Made by a program: the position numbers and the translations under genes. Shown here piece after piece: positions 31,306 through 39,299 of a stretch of 39,770 bases of DNA. Origin of the DNA: Flavobacteriia bacterium (GTDB lineage Bacteria > Bacteroidota > Bacteroidia > Flavobacteriales > Flavobacteriaceae); assembly GCA_018500075.1 (NCBI GenBank), contig JAHBAN010000028.1:1-39770 (forward strand), written 5' to 3'. The notes beneath the pieces were generated by a model. It was not told where the DNA came from. It worked only from the letters and a program-made list of their open reading frames with translations, and ran no database searches. How positions within the stretch are numbered: the stretch's first letter is position 1; every line of letters begins with the position of its first letter.

Positions 31306-32424
31306 ATGAAGTTTAGCATAGAGCGCGCCGCACTTTTGAAAGCTGTGGCACAAGCACAGTCAGTCGTAGAGCGCCGCAACACGATCCCTATTTTGGCGAA
31401 TGTGCTGATTGAGGCCCAAGACAGCGATGTGCGCTTCCGCGCCACGGACCTTGATATTGAAGTGGTGGATCGCGCTGATGCACAGGTCGAGCGGGCGGGG
31501 GCGACGACTGTCTCTGCCGTGCTGCTGCACGAGATCGTTCGCAAGCTGCCGGATGGCGCGCTTGTGACGCTGACTGACGATGGCGCGAAAGGCCGGTTGA
31601 CTGTCGAGGCGGGGCGCTCGAATTTCTCTTTGGCGACTTTGCCGAAAGAAGACTTTCCTGTGATGGCGACATCCGAATACAGCTCAAACTTTTCTGCGCC
31701 GGCCGCCATGCTGCGCCGCCTGTTTGACAAGTCCAAGTTTGCGATTTCGACCGAAGAGACGCGCTACTATCTCAACGGTGTGTATATGCATATCTCCGAT
31801 GCGGAGGGTGGAAAAGTGCTGCGCTGTGTGGCGACGGACGGTCACCGCCTTGCGCGGATTGATGCTGAGCTGCCGCCTGGTGCGGCAGAGATGCCCGGTG
31901 TGATTGTGCCGCGCAAAACCGTCGGAGAGCTGCGCAAGCTGCTGGAGGATGACGAGGCCAAGATTGCTGTGTCTGTGAGCGAGACAAAGATCCGCTTTGC
32001 GACGCCCGATATCACGCTGACATCCAAGGTCATTGACGGAACATTCCCGGATTACACCCGGGTGATCCCGCAGGGCAATACGCGCAAGCTCGAGGTTGAT
32101 GCTGCCGAGTTTGCCAAGGCTGTTGACCGTGTGGCAACTGTGTCGTCAGAGCGCTCGCGCGCTGTGAAGCTGACCCTTGCCGAAGACAAGCTGATCTTGT
32201 CGGTCAATGCGCCGGACAGTGGCGCGGCTGAAGAAGAACTGGCTGTCGCCTATGGTGACGAGCGCCTCGAAATCGGCTTTAACGCCAAGTATTTGCTCGA
32301 AATTGCCAATCAGGTGGACCGGGAAAACGCGGTGTTTATGTTCAACTCTTCGGGTGATCCGACGTTGATGCGCGAAGGCAATGATACATCGGCTGTTTAC
32401 GTCGTGATGCCCATGCGCGTTTGA
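31306..32424 (+). CDS. dnaN: DNA polymerase III beta subunit (sliding clamp)
   Basis: A 372-residue DnaN with three clamp repeats: MKFSIERAALLKAVAQAQSVVERR first, then a second domain with FAISTEETRYYLNGVYMH, and the C-terminal VMPMRV, part of the protein-binding pocket. It forms the ring that tethers polymerase III to DNA. An AGGAG sits about 8 bases before the ATG. It lies between dnaA and recF, the standard order. Confidence 0.98.
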   Translation: MKFSIERAALLKAVAQAQSVVERRNTIPILANVLIEAQDSDVRFRATDLDIEVVDRADAQVERAGATTVSAVLLHEIVRKLPDGALVTLTDDGAKGRLTVEAGRSNFSLATLPKEDFPVMATSEYSSNFSAPAAMLRRLFDKSKFAISTEETRYYLNGVYMHISDAEGGKVLRCVATDGHRLARIDAELPPGAAEMPGVIVPRKTVGELRKLLEDDEAKIAVSVSETKIRFATPDITLTSKVIDGTFPDYTRVIPQGNTRKLEVDAAEFAKAVDRVATVSSERSRAVKLTLAEDKLILSVNAPDSGAAEEELAVAYGDERLEIGFNAKYLLEIANQVDRENAVFMFNSSGDPTLMREGNDTSAVYVVMPMRV

Positions 32425-32445
32425 GCTTTGGCGGGGTAGGCACGC

Positions 32446-33549
32446 ATGGCTTCGCTTGCCCTCACCAAGCTCAGGCTGTCCCATTTTCGCTCCCATAAGG
32501 CTGCGCAGCTTGACGTTGATGCGCGGCCTCTGGCTATTTTCGGAGCCAATGGGGCAGGGAAAACCAATATTCTGGAAGCGGTGTCGCTGTTTTCTCCGGG
32601 GCGCGGAATGCGGCGCGCGTCGGCTCGGGATATGGCCAAGCGTCCTGAGGATATCGGCTGGAAACTGTCAGGGCTGATCGAGCAGGACGGACGCTCTTTT
32701 GAGGTCGACACCAGCTCGGAAGACGGCGCGGCGCGCTCTGTGCGTATTGATGAGAAGGCTGCCGCCCAGACGGCGCTTGGACGGATCGCGCGGGTTGTTT
32801 GGCTGATCCCGTCTATGGACCGGCTCTGGATCGAAGGAGCCGACGGGCGGCGACGGTTTCTGGACCGGATGAGCATGAGCTTTTTCCCCGACCATTCCGA
32901 CCTTTCGCTTGAGTATGAAAAGGCCATGCGGGAACGCAACAGGCTGTTGAAGGCCGAGGTGCGTGATACGCATTGGTATGCGGCGCTTGAGGCGAAGATG
33001 GCCCAGAGCGGAGCGGGCATTCATGCCAATCGGGTTGCGACACTCAGCCGGCTTCGCACGGCGCAGGACGGGGCGGAGACGGCCTTTCCGTCGGCTGATC
33101 TGGAGCTTGTGCAGAGCGAAGGCGGGATGCCTGAAACAGAGCCCGATCTTGCCGAGGCATTGAGCGAAAGCCGGTTTCGGGATATGGCCGCCGGACGTGC
33201 CCTTGTGGGGCCGCATCGCTCTGATTTATATGGTGTTTTTGCGGCAAAGGGCGTGCCTGCGAAAGACTGTTCGACGGGGGAGCAGAAAGCGCTTTTGATC
33301 TCGCTGATCCTTGCGAATGCGCGGGCCTTGAAGGCAGATGTCGGGGCGCCACCGATTGTGCTTCTGGATGAGGTAGCGGCGCATCTTGATGCGAACCGGC
33401 GGGCGGCGCTTTATGACGAGATCTGCGCCTTGGGTGCGCAGGCGTGGATGACCGGAACGGGGCCAGAGCTTTTTGCCGAATTGGGCGATCGTGCGCAGCA
33501 TATCGAAGTGCTGGAGGGCGCCGAGGCGTCACGGCTGATCATGCGGTGA
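32446..33549 (+). CDS. recF: DNA replication/repair protein RecF
   Basis: A 367-residue RecF, an SMC-like ATPase that loads RecA at gaps. Walker A FGANGAGKTN is at about 32-41, the signature region includes STGEQKALLISLILANA, and Walker B is IVLLDEVAAHLD. The start MASLALTKLRLSHFRSH fits the family. It is 21 bases after dnaN. Its last 21 bases overlap the 3' end of a small opposite-strand gene. Confidence 0.97.
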   Translation: MASLALTKLRLSHFRSHKAAQLDVDARPLAIFGANGAGKTNILEAVSLFSPGRGMRRASARDMAKRPEDIGWKLSGLIEQDGRSFEVDTSSEDGAARSVRIDEKAAAQTALGRIARVVWLIPSMDRLWIEGADGRRRFLDRMSMSFFPDHSDLSLEYEKAMRERNRLLKAEVRDTHWYAALEAKMAQSGAGIHANRVATLSRLRTAQDGAETAFPSADLELVQSEGGMPETEPDLAEALSESRFRDMAAGRALVGPHRSDLYGVFAAKGVPAKDCSTGEQKALLISLILANARALKADVGAPPIVLLDEVAAHLDANRRAALYDEICALGAQAWMTGTGPELFAELGDRAQHIEVLEGAEASRLIMR

Positions 33550-33801
33550 GCGCTTGCGCTGCCATGTTTGATAGGCCCATTGCGCGCAAACGACAAAGAG
33601 GCCAATGGCAAAGACCGGCTCAAAGAGATGGGCGATATAGGCGTAATGACCTCGCCCCATAAGGAAGGCAAACACAGCGACATTTGCACCGCAAAAGAGC
33701 AGCGCCTCCAAGGGAGACCAGAGGATTTTGTCCTGTGGCCTCTCGGGCTTGAACGAGGAGCTGTCTTTGGCGTGAAGATGTGAAGCGGTTTGATTTTTCA
33801 T
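33529..33801 (-). CDS. Small hypothetical membrane protein
   Basis: A 90-residue protein of unknown function. An N-terminal hydrophilic region of about 35 residues is followed by two probable membrane segments (LEALLFCGANVAVFAFLMG and EPVFAIGLFVVCAQWAYQT) and a basic tail (WQRKRSPHDQP). Such small two-helix proteins are often found between recF and gyrB in this order, which supports expression. It is antisense to its neighbours and overlaps the recF end by 21 bases. No good Shine-Dalgarno precedes the ATG at 33801. A GTG at 33822 would add 7 residues. Confidence 0.6.
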   Translation of the reverse strand: MKNQTASHLHAKDSSSFKPERPQDKILWSPLEALLFCGANVAVFAFLMGRGHYAYIAHLFEPVFAIGLFVVCAQWAYQTWQRKRSPHDQP

Positions 33802-33958
33802 GTGGCAAAGCTCGCAGATCACTGTGCCAAAGAGCGGTAAAGACCGTGGCGAAACTGTGAACTTTCGAGCGGATTTGCGATAATCCGGCGCGTCTATCGG
33901 CTTTGTGGCGCTGATTGGTCGGGACTAGGCTGTGAGGCCCAAAATATAGCGGTTGAGC

Positions 33959-33987
33959 GTGACAACCTCCCCTATAACAAGTATAAA
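33959..33987 (+). promoter_or_regulatory. Sigma-70-type promoter of gyrB
   Basis: GTGACA (33959-33964), a 17-base spacer, then TATAAA (33982-33987). This is one mismatch from each of TTGACA and TATAAT. The -10 box is 28 bases before the gyrB ATG, so the leader is short. AAGGAAG is 7 bases before the start. Confidence 0.65.
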
Positions 33988-34015
33988 ATGACAAAATCGC
34001 AAAGGAAGCGTGTGA

Positions 34016-36433
34016 ATGTCAGAGAACGAGCAGAAACCTGAAGAGTATGGCGCAGATTCCATTAAGGTTCTCAAGGGGTTAGAGGCTGTCCGCAAGCGGC
34101 CTGGGATGTATATCGGTGACACCGATGACGGCTCGGGTCTGCACCATATGGTCTATGAGGTTGTGGACAACGGGATCGACGAGGCGCTGGCCGGTCATGC
34201 CGACTATGTGAATGTCAAAATCCATGCGGATTCCTCGATTTCTGTGCGCGACAACGGGCGCGGCATTCCTGTGGGCATCCACGAGGAAGAGGGCGTTTCG
34301 GCGGCAGAAGTGATCATGACGCAGCTCCACGCCGGCGGCAAATTTGACAGCAACTCCTATAAGGTTTCAGGCGGTCTCCATGGTGTTGGTGTTTCGGTTG
34401 TCAACGCGCTGTCTGTCTGGCTCGAGCTGCGCGTCTGGCGCGACGGCAAGGAGCATTATGCGAAGTTCAGCCATGGCGACACAGTCGAGCACCTGCGCGT
34501 TGTGGGCGATGCAAACGGCGAAACGGGCACAGAAGTCCGGTTTCTGGCCTCGACAGAGACATTTTCGAACCTTGATTACGAATTCCCGGTTTTGGAAAAG
34601 CGGTTGCGCGAGCTTGCCTTTTTGAACAGCGGTGTGCGGATCATTCTTGAAGACGAACGGCCCGCAGAACCGCTGAAATCCGAGCTTTACTATGACGGCG
34701 GCGTTAAGGAATTCGTTAAATATCTGGACCGTTCGAAAACATCTGTCATGGAAGAACCGATTTATATCGTCGGTGAAAAGGACGATATTGGTGTTGAAGT
34801 GGCGATGTGGTGGAATGACAGCTATCACGAGAACGTTCTTCCCTTCACAAACAACATTCCACAGCGGGACGGGGGCACGCATATGGCGGGCTTCAGAGGC
34901 GCGCTGACGCGGACGATTAACAACTATGCGCAATCATCGGGCATAGCCAAGAAAGAAAAGATTAACTTCACGGGCGATGACGCCCGCGAGGGCCTCACCT
35001 GTGTGCTTTCGGTCAAGGTTCCTGACCCCAAATTCTCGAGCCAGACCAAGGATAAACTGGTCAGCTCCGAGGTGCGCCCGGTTGTGGAGAGCATGGTGAA
35101 TGACAAGCTGGCGGAGTGGTTTGAAGAAAACCCGTCGCAGGCGAAGATTATTGTCGGCAAGATTGTCGAGGCGGCACAGGCGCGGGAAGCGGCGCGAAAA
35201 GCGCGTGAGCTGACGCGGCGCAAGACGGCGATGGACGTGAACTTTCTGGCCGGAAAGCTCAAGGATTGCTCGGAAAAAGACCCAAGCAAAACAGAGCTTT
35301 TCATCGTGGAGGGGGACTCTGCCGGCGGCTCGGCCCAGACCGGGCGCGACCGTGGCACGCAAGCTATTTTGCCGCTCAAAGGCAAGATCCTCAATGTGGA
35401 GCGCGCGCGGTTTGACCGGATGCTCGGAAGCCAGGAGATCGGCAACCTTGTGATGGCGCTGGGAACGGGGATCGGGCGCGACGAATTCAACATCGAAAAA
35501 CTGCGCTATCACAAGATCGTTCTGATGACGGATGCGGACGTGGACGGGGCGCATATTCGCACGCTGTTGCTGACGTTTTTCTACCGCCAGATGCCCGAGT
35601 TGATCGAGGGGGGCTATCTCTATATCGCCCAGCCGCCACTTTACAAAGTGTCGCGCGGCAAGTCCGAAGTCTATCTCAAAGACCAGACCGCGCTGGACGA
35701 CTACCTTGTACAGCAGGGGGTCGACGGGGCGATTTTGAAGCTTGGCGAGGGGGCCGAAATGGCGGGTCAGGATCTGATCCGCGTGGTCGATGAGGCGCGC
35801 CAGCTGCGCCGGGTTTTGGATGCGTTTCCAACGCATTACCCGCGCCATATCCTCGAGCAGGCGGCCATTGCCGGGGCGTTTGTGCCGGGCGCAATCGAGG
35901 GCGATTTGCAGGGTGTGGCCGATAAGGTTGCGAAGCGGTTGGACCTGATTGCACTGGAATACGAGAAGGGCTGGAAAGGCCGGATTACGCAGGATCACGG
36001 CATCCGGCTGGCGCGTATTCTGCGCGGGGTGGAAGAGGTGCGCACGCTCGACGGGCCGATGCTGCGCTCCGGAGAAGCGCGCCGCACGGGCACGCTGACC
36101 CAGAGTTTGCAGGAGGTCTATGGCAAGCCGGCGAAGCTGGAGCGCAAGGATCGCACGCAGATGATTTATGGGCCACTCGACCTTCTGAAAGCGATTCTGG
36201 AAGAGGGCGAACGCGGGCTGTCGCTCCAGCGATACAAGGGCCTTGGCGAGATGAACCCGAGCCAGCTTTGGGAGACCACATTGGACCCGGATGCGCGCAC
36301 CTTCCTGCAGGTGAAAGTCGAGGATATGGCGGAGGCCGATGACCTCTTTACCAAGCTGATGGGCGATGTGGTGGAGCCGCGCCGCGAGTTTATCCAGCAG
36401 AACGCCTTGAGCGTGGAAAACCTAGACTTCTAA
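34016..36433 (+). CDS. gyrB: DNA gyrase subunit B
   Basis: An 805-residue GyrB. The GHKL ATPase domain shows VRKRPGMYIGDTDDGSGLHH, EVVDNGIDEALAGHAD and GLHGVGVSVVNALS. The Toprim domain shows VEGDSAGGSAQTGRDR and MTDADVDGAHIRTLLLTFF. The C-terminal end has QRYKGLGEMNPSQLWETT. It pairs with GyrA to introduce negative supercoils. Length is normal. A sigma-70-like promoter and a terminator flank it, so it is probably its own transcription unit. Confidence 0.98.
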   Translation: MSENEQKPEEYGADSIKVLKGLEAVRKRPGMYIGDTDDGSGLHHMVYEVVDNGIDEALAGHADYVNVKIHADSSISVRDNGRGIPVGIHEEEGVSAAEVIMTQLHAGGKFDSNSYKVSGGLHGVGVSVVNALSVWLELRVWRDGKEHYAKFSHGDTVEHLRVVGDANGETGTEVRFLASTETFSNLDYEFPVLEKRLRELAFLNSGVRIILEDERPAEPLKSELYYDGGVKEFVKYLDRSKTSVMEEPIYIVGEKDDIGVEVAMWWNDSYHENVLPFTNNIPQRDGGTHMAGFRGALTRTINNYAQSSGIAKKEKINFTGDDAREGLTCVLSVKVPDPKFSSQTKDKLVSSEVRPVVESMVNDKLAEWFEENPSQAKIIVGKIVEAAQAREAARKARELTRRKTAMDVNFLAGKLKDCSEKDPSKTELFIVEGDSAGGSAQTGRDRGTQAILPLKGKILNVERARFDRMLGSQEIGNLVMALGTGIGRDEFNIEKLRYHKIVLMTDADVDGAHIRTLLLTFFYRQMPELIEGGYLYIAQPPLYKVSRGKSEVYLKDQTALDDYLVQQGVDGAILKLGEGAEMAGQDLIRVVDEARQLRRVLDAFPTHYPRHILEQAAIAGAFVPGAIEGDLQGVADKVAKRLDLIALEYEKGWKGRITQDHGIRLARILRGVEEVRTLDGPMLRSGEARRTGTLTQSLQEVYGKPAKLERKDRTQMIYGPLDLLKAILEEGERGLSLQRYKGLGEMNPSQLWETTLDPDARTFLQVKVEDMAEADDLFTKLMGDVVEPRREFIQQNALSVENLDF

Positions 36434-36455
36434 GAGCGTTAGAGAAGGATCAAGG

Positions 36456-36484
36456 CCCGGATTTTGCACGAAATCCGGGTCTTT
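36456..36484 (+). terminator. Terminator after gyrB
   Basis: CCCGGATTT and AAATCCGGG form a perfect 9-bp stem around TGCACG, followed by TCTTTT. It begins 22 bases after the gyrB stop and 10 bases before the convergent DUF2794 stop. Confidence 0.85.
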
Positions 36485-36493
36485 TCGGGCCTC

Positions 36494-36832
36494 TCAATCG
36501 GCCACTGCGCGGATCAGTTTGCGCTCGAGGACGCGCAGGACAGACTTGAGATCGTGACCGCGTTTGAGCACCTGACCATTCAGGCCGATGACGCAATATT
36601 GCCCTTGTTTGAGGCGCAGTTTCGGGTGCTTTTCGATACGGTAGAGCGGGTTTTCCGCGGTCCGGCGAAAGACCGAAAAGACAGCGCAATCCTTGAGGCA
36701 GGAAATACCGTAATCGCGCCATTCGCCCGCCGCGACCATACGGCCATAGAGGCCGAGAATAAGCGACAGCTCGGTGCGGTGGAAGGCGACCTGTGAGCGT
36801 ATTGGCAGGGGCGTATGGGAGGCCATAGTCAT
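36494..36832 (-). CDS. DUF2794 family protein
   Basis: A 112-residue protein matching DUF2794, an alphaproteobacterial family of unknown function often found beside gyrB in Rhodobacterales. The recognisable core is VAFHRTELSLILGLYGRMVAAGEWRDYG, then ISCLKDCAVFSVFRRTAENP-type sequence and KLRLKQGQYCVIGLNGQVL. There is no signal peptide or membrane segment. It is convergent with gyrB. The first ATG is used; a second in-frame ATG lies 6 bases later. Confidence 0.85.
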   Translation of the reverse strand: MTMASHTPLPIRSQVAFHRTELSLILGLYGRMVAAGEWRDYGISCLKDCAVFSVFRRTAENPLYRIEKHPKLRLKQGQYCVIGLNGQVLKRGHDLKSVLRVLERKLIRAVAD

Positions 36833-36916
36833 GGCTCTAGCCTGCCGCTGTTTTCAGCCCGAATCAAGCCCCGCGTTGAAATGGTTAACGGGGGTGATTC
36901 GGGGGGGGTGATATGT

Positions 36917-36944
36917 GTGCACAACCCGTGCACAAAGCGTGCAC
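36917..36944. repeat. Three phased GTGCAC palindromes, 11-base period
   Basis: GTGCAC starts at 36917, 36928 and 36939, each six bases self-complementary. The first two are followed by AA. Equal 11-base steps put the sites on about the same face of the helix, as in some operator arrays. No known binding protein is identified. Confidence 0.6.
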
Positions 36945-37108
36945 CCCCCTGTGCGGGTTTTGGCAGCTTAACAGGGCGTGCGCTGTCCGGGCTTTATGAA
37001 CGACGGGTTAAGACCTCAGAACAAAGGTTAACGCGCCGGTGATGCGCTCTGGCGTTTTGTGAGGGGCGCGCCAGAAGCTCAGGCCCGCCCTCAAGACCGC
37101 AGGCCGCG

Positions 37109-37152
37109 CCGGGGGGCCAGCCCCCCGGTTCATAAGCCCGAGGGCTTATGAA
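37109..37152 (-). repeat. Tandem hairpins 3' of adhC
   Basis: Two perfect inverted repeats are back to back: CCGGGGGGC-ca-GCCCCCCGG (37109-37128) and TTCATAAGCCC-ga-GGGCTTATGAA (37129-37152). The second abuts a C/G-rich run and CCCGGGATATTTT. They lie past the adhC stop and could end its transcript, though no U-tract follows on that strand. The arrangement resembles a REP-like intergenic element. Confidence 0.7.
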
Positions 37153-37195
37153 CTCCCCCCGGGATATTTTGGGAAAGAAAAAGGGAGGCGGCGGC

Positions 37196-38329
37196 TTAGT
37201 AGACCACGACGCTCCTGATGCTTTCGCCCGAGTGCATCAGATCAAAGGCTGTGTTGATCTCGTCGAGGGACATTTTATGGGTGATCATCTCGTCGATCTC
37301 GACTTTGCCATCCATATACCAATCGACAATCTTGGGCACATCGGTGCGCCCTTTGGCGCCGCCAAAGGCGGTGCCTTTCCAGACCCGGCCTGTGACAAGC
37401 TGGAAGGGGCGCGTGCTGATCTCGGCTCCGGCGGGCGCAACGCCGATGATCACCGAGACGCCCCAGCCCCTGTGGGAGCACTCAAGCGCATCGCGCATGA
37501 CTTTGACATTGCCGGTGGCGTCAAAGCTGTAATCGACGCCGCCGAACGCGTCTTGCTCTGTTTTGGTCAGTTCGATGATCTTTTCGGTGACGGACTGGCC
37601 CTTGAGCTTGGCGGGGTTCACAAAGTCGGTCATGCCGAATTTGCGCGCCATGGCTTCCTTGTCATCGTTGAGGTCGACCCCGATGATCTTGTCTGCCCCT
37701 GCCATGCGCAGGCCCTGAATCACGTTGAGGCCGATACCGCCAAGGCCGAAGACGGCCGCTGTTGCGCCGATCTCGACGCCGGCTGTATTGATCACCGCGC
37801 CAATCCCTGTGGTCACGCCGCAGCCGATATAGCAAATGCTCTCGAAGGGCGCATCCTTGCGCACTTTGGCCAGCGCGATTTCGGGCATGACCGTGTGATT
37901 GGCGAAGGTCGAACAGCCCATATAGTGATAGATCGGCGTGCCATCGAGCATCTTGAACCGTGTGGTTCCGTCCGGCATCAGGCCCTGCCCCTGAGTGCCG
38001 CGAATGGCTGTGCACAGGTTGGTTTTTCCCGAGAGGCAGGCATGGCATTCGCGGCATTCGGGCGTGTAGAGCGGGATCACGTGATCCCCGGGCTGAAGCG
38101 TTGTGACGCCCTCGCCGACCTCAAGCACAATGCCGGCGCCCTCATGGCCGAGGATGCTGGGAAACAGCCCCTCGGGGTCGTCGCCCGAGCGGGTGAACTC
38201 GTCGGTGTGGCACACGCCTGTGGCCTTGATTTCGATCAGAACCTCGCCGCGTTTCGGGGCTTCCAGTTCGACTTCCATAATCTCGAGTGGCTTGCCTGCT
38301 GCAAGCGCCACGGCTGCTCGTGTTCGCAT
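37196..38329 (-). CDS. S-(hydroxymethyl)glutathione dehydrogenase / class III alcohol dehydrogenase
   Basis: A 377-residue zinc alcohol dehydrogenase of class III, which oxidises the glutathione adduct of formaldehyde and can reduce S-nitrosoglutathione. Catalytic zinc ligands are Cys40 (TGVCHTDEFT), His62-Glu63 (LGHEGAG) and Cys170 (YIGCGVTTG). Structural zinc ligands are Cys92, 95, 98 and 106 (CRECHACLSGKTNLC). The NAD-binding GLGGIG follows at about 195-200, then Asp in GVDLNDDK. Class III traits include TRSGDDPEGLFPSILGHEG. The start at MRTRAAVALA is preferred to the longer extension to 38377. The downstream S-formylglutathione hydrolase, often paired, is absent. Confidence 0.95.
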   Translation of the reverse strand: MRTRAAVALAAGKPLEIMEVELEAPKRGEVLIEIKATGVCHTDEFTRSGDDPEGLFPSILGHEGAGIVLEVGEGVTTLQPGDHVIPLYTPECRECHACLSGKTNLCTAIRGTQGQGLMPDGTTRFKMLDGTPIYHYMGCSTFANHTVMPEIALAKVRKDAPFESICYIGCGVTTGIGAVINTAGVEIGATAAVFGLGGIGLNVIQGLRMAGADKIIGVDLNDDKEAMARKFGMTDFVNPAKLKGQSVTEKIIELTKTEQDAFGGVDYSFDATGNVKVMRDALECSHRGWGVSVIIGVAPAGAEISTRPFQLVTGRVWKGTAFGGAKGRTDVPKIVDWYMDGKVEIDEMITHKMSLDEINTAFDLMHSGESIRSVVVY

Positions 38330-38405
38330 GATTTGTCTCCCAAATGTCTCGCCGGGAGCCTGCGTGAAACGGCGCAAACTTGCAAGACTTAGGGGGAGAG
38401 AGCAG

Positions 38406-38418
38406 GGGGAAATTCCCC
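38406..38418. promoter_or_regulatory. GGGGAAATTCCCC dyad in the adhC divergent region
   Basis: A perfect 13-base palindrome lies in the 145-base gap between adhC and the I78-type gene. It is 77 bases upstream of the adhC start and 57 bases upstream of the other gene. It could be an operator for adhC, whose expression often responds to formaldehyde. No matching regulator is in the window. Confidence 0.4.
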
Positions 38419-38474
38419 TGATATTGCCGATCGGCTCTTGCTAGGCTTCTGGCACGGATAGGGGAGTAACGAGT

Positions 38475-38786
38475 ATGAAATTCACAACCATCACTGCCGC
38501 TTTTGGCGCCATTGCTGTTTTGTCGGCCTGCCAGATGAACGGCCTGTTGGATCAGAGCGAGCCGCTTATCCCCGAGGCCACGCGCGCCGCGCTGGCGGAG
38601 TCCTGCGGCGCGTCCGATCTTGCGTTTATGACCGGGATGAGAGTTGGCGAAGTCGAGTTTGACGCCCGCGATCGCCCTGTGCGCATTGTCGGCCCCAACA
38701 GCGCCGTCACGACCGATTTGCGCCCCGAGCGGCTCAATGTCAAAATCGACAGTTCCGACAGGATCACAGGGTTTAGCTGCGGCTGA
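38475..38786 (+). CDS. Peptidase inhibitor I78-type lipoprotein
   Basis: A 103-residue protein with a lipoprotein signal (VLSAC, Cys19). The I78 domain motifs are SCGASDLAFMTGMRVGEVEF, then RIVGPNSAVTTDLRPERLNV and the terminal DRITGFSCG. I78 proteins include fungal elastase inhibitors. In bacteria they are usually periplasmic, of unknown target. GGAG lies 8 bases before the ATG. Its stop touches the stop of the convergent cytochrome gene (TGATCA at 38784-38789). Confidence 0.85.
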   Translation: MKFTTITAAFGAIAVLSACQMNGLLDQSEPLIPEATRAALAESCGASDLAFMTGMRVGEVEFDARDRPVRIVGPNSAVTTDLRPERLNVKIDSSDRITGFSCG

Positions 38787-39224
38787 TCACTTCTTGATCC
38801 GATAGGCCTTGTGGCAGGCGGCGCAGGTGCCGCCAAGCGCGCCCATGCCGGTCTGAAGCCAGGCCAGATCGCTTGTATCCAGCGCGTCTGCTGCCGCGCC
38901 CATGGCTGCGGCCTTGGCCTCAAAATCAGCCCAGTTTTCCCAGATCGCGGGCAGCGCGGTTGACTTCGGGTCCATCTCGGGCGCCATGAATGCGGCCGGA
39001 ATGGCCGCCGCGTGATCAATCAGCGCCTGCCGCGCTGTGCCTGCTTTTTCGGCGTCAAAGCCGATTTCGCCCTTGGCCATGCCGCCGAGCGTGCCTGTGG
39101 CGGTTTTCACCCCTTCCATCAGCATCATCCGCGCCTTGACGGCCTCGTTGGCAACGTCGTCATGGGCCACTGCCGCCCCCGCAAGCGCCATGGTCAGCGC
39201 AACCGTTCCCAAAACCTTCTTCAT
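38787..39224 (-). CDS. Class II cytochrome c (c'/c556-like), periplasmic
   Basis: A 145-residue protein with a Sec signal (MKKVLGTVALTMALAGAAVA). A four-helix bundle of the cytochrome c' family follows, and the heme-binding CAACH sits at the extreme C-terminus (Cys134, Cys137, His138). An N-terminal Met after the signal region (KARMMLMEGVK) could be the second axial ligand, which favours c556/c554 over five-coordinate c'. The start at MKKVLG is set by the signal peptide. The role may be electron transfer or NO binding; context does not decide. Confidence 0.9.
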   Translation of the reverse strand: MKKVLGTVALTMALAGAAVAHDDVANEAVKARMMLMEGVKTATGTLGGMAKGEIGFDAEKAGTARQALIDHAAAIPAAFMAPEMDPKSTALPAIWENWADFEAKAAAMGAAADALDTSDLAWLQTGMGALGGTCAACHKAYRIKK

Positions 39225-39299
39225 AACAGCTCTCCCTTTGGCTGGCTGCAGTACCGCATGAAACCTGCCGCCGATCAACTCAAGCTTATGTGAGCCTGC

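Larger units (their letters stand above)
36833..37195. other. Gene-free spacer rich in short repeats (DUF2794 to adhC)
   Basis: A gap of 363 bases. It holds three GTGCAC hexamers 11 bases apart (36917-36944), four scattered TTAAC/TTAAG sites including an ATGGTTAA CtrA-like half-site at 36881-36888, and a double hairpin (37109-37152). Open frames across it are weak and not supported as genes. Confidence 0.6.

Noticed and set aside
36881..37030. CtrA box in the DUF2794-adhC gap
   Set aside because: Several TTAAC/TTAAG half-sites are present, including ATGGTTAA at 36881, but no two are spaced by seven bases.
36815..37042. Plus-strand open frame of 75 codons in the DUF2794-adhC gap
   Set aside because: It starts inside DUF2794 on the other strand, has no similarity to anything I know, and runs through the phased repeat. 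It is more likely chance.
37148..38392. Long plus-strand open frame (414 codons) antisense to adhC
   Set aside because: The minus-strand frame has every zinc ligand and the NAD motif of class III alcohol dehydrogenase. The antisense frame is a by-product of GC-rich codon use. The same holds for 37-981 against moxR and 34934-35998 against gyrB.
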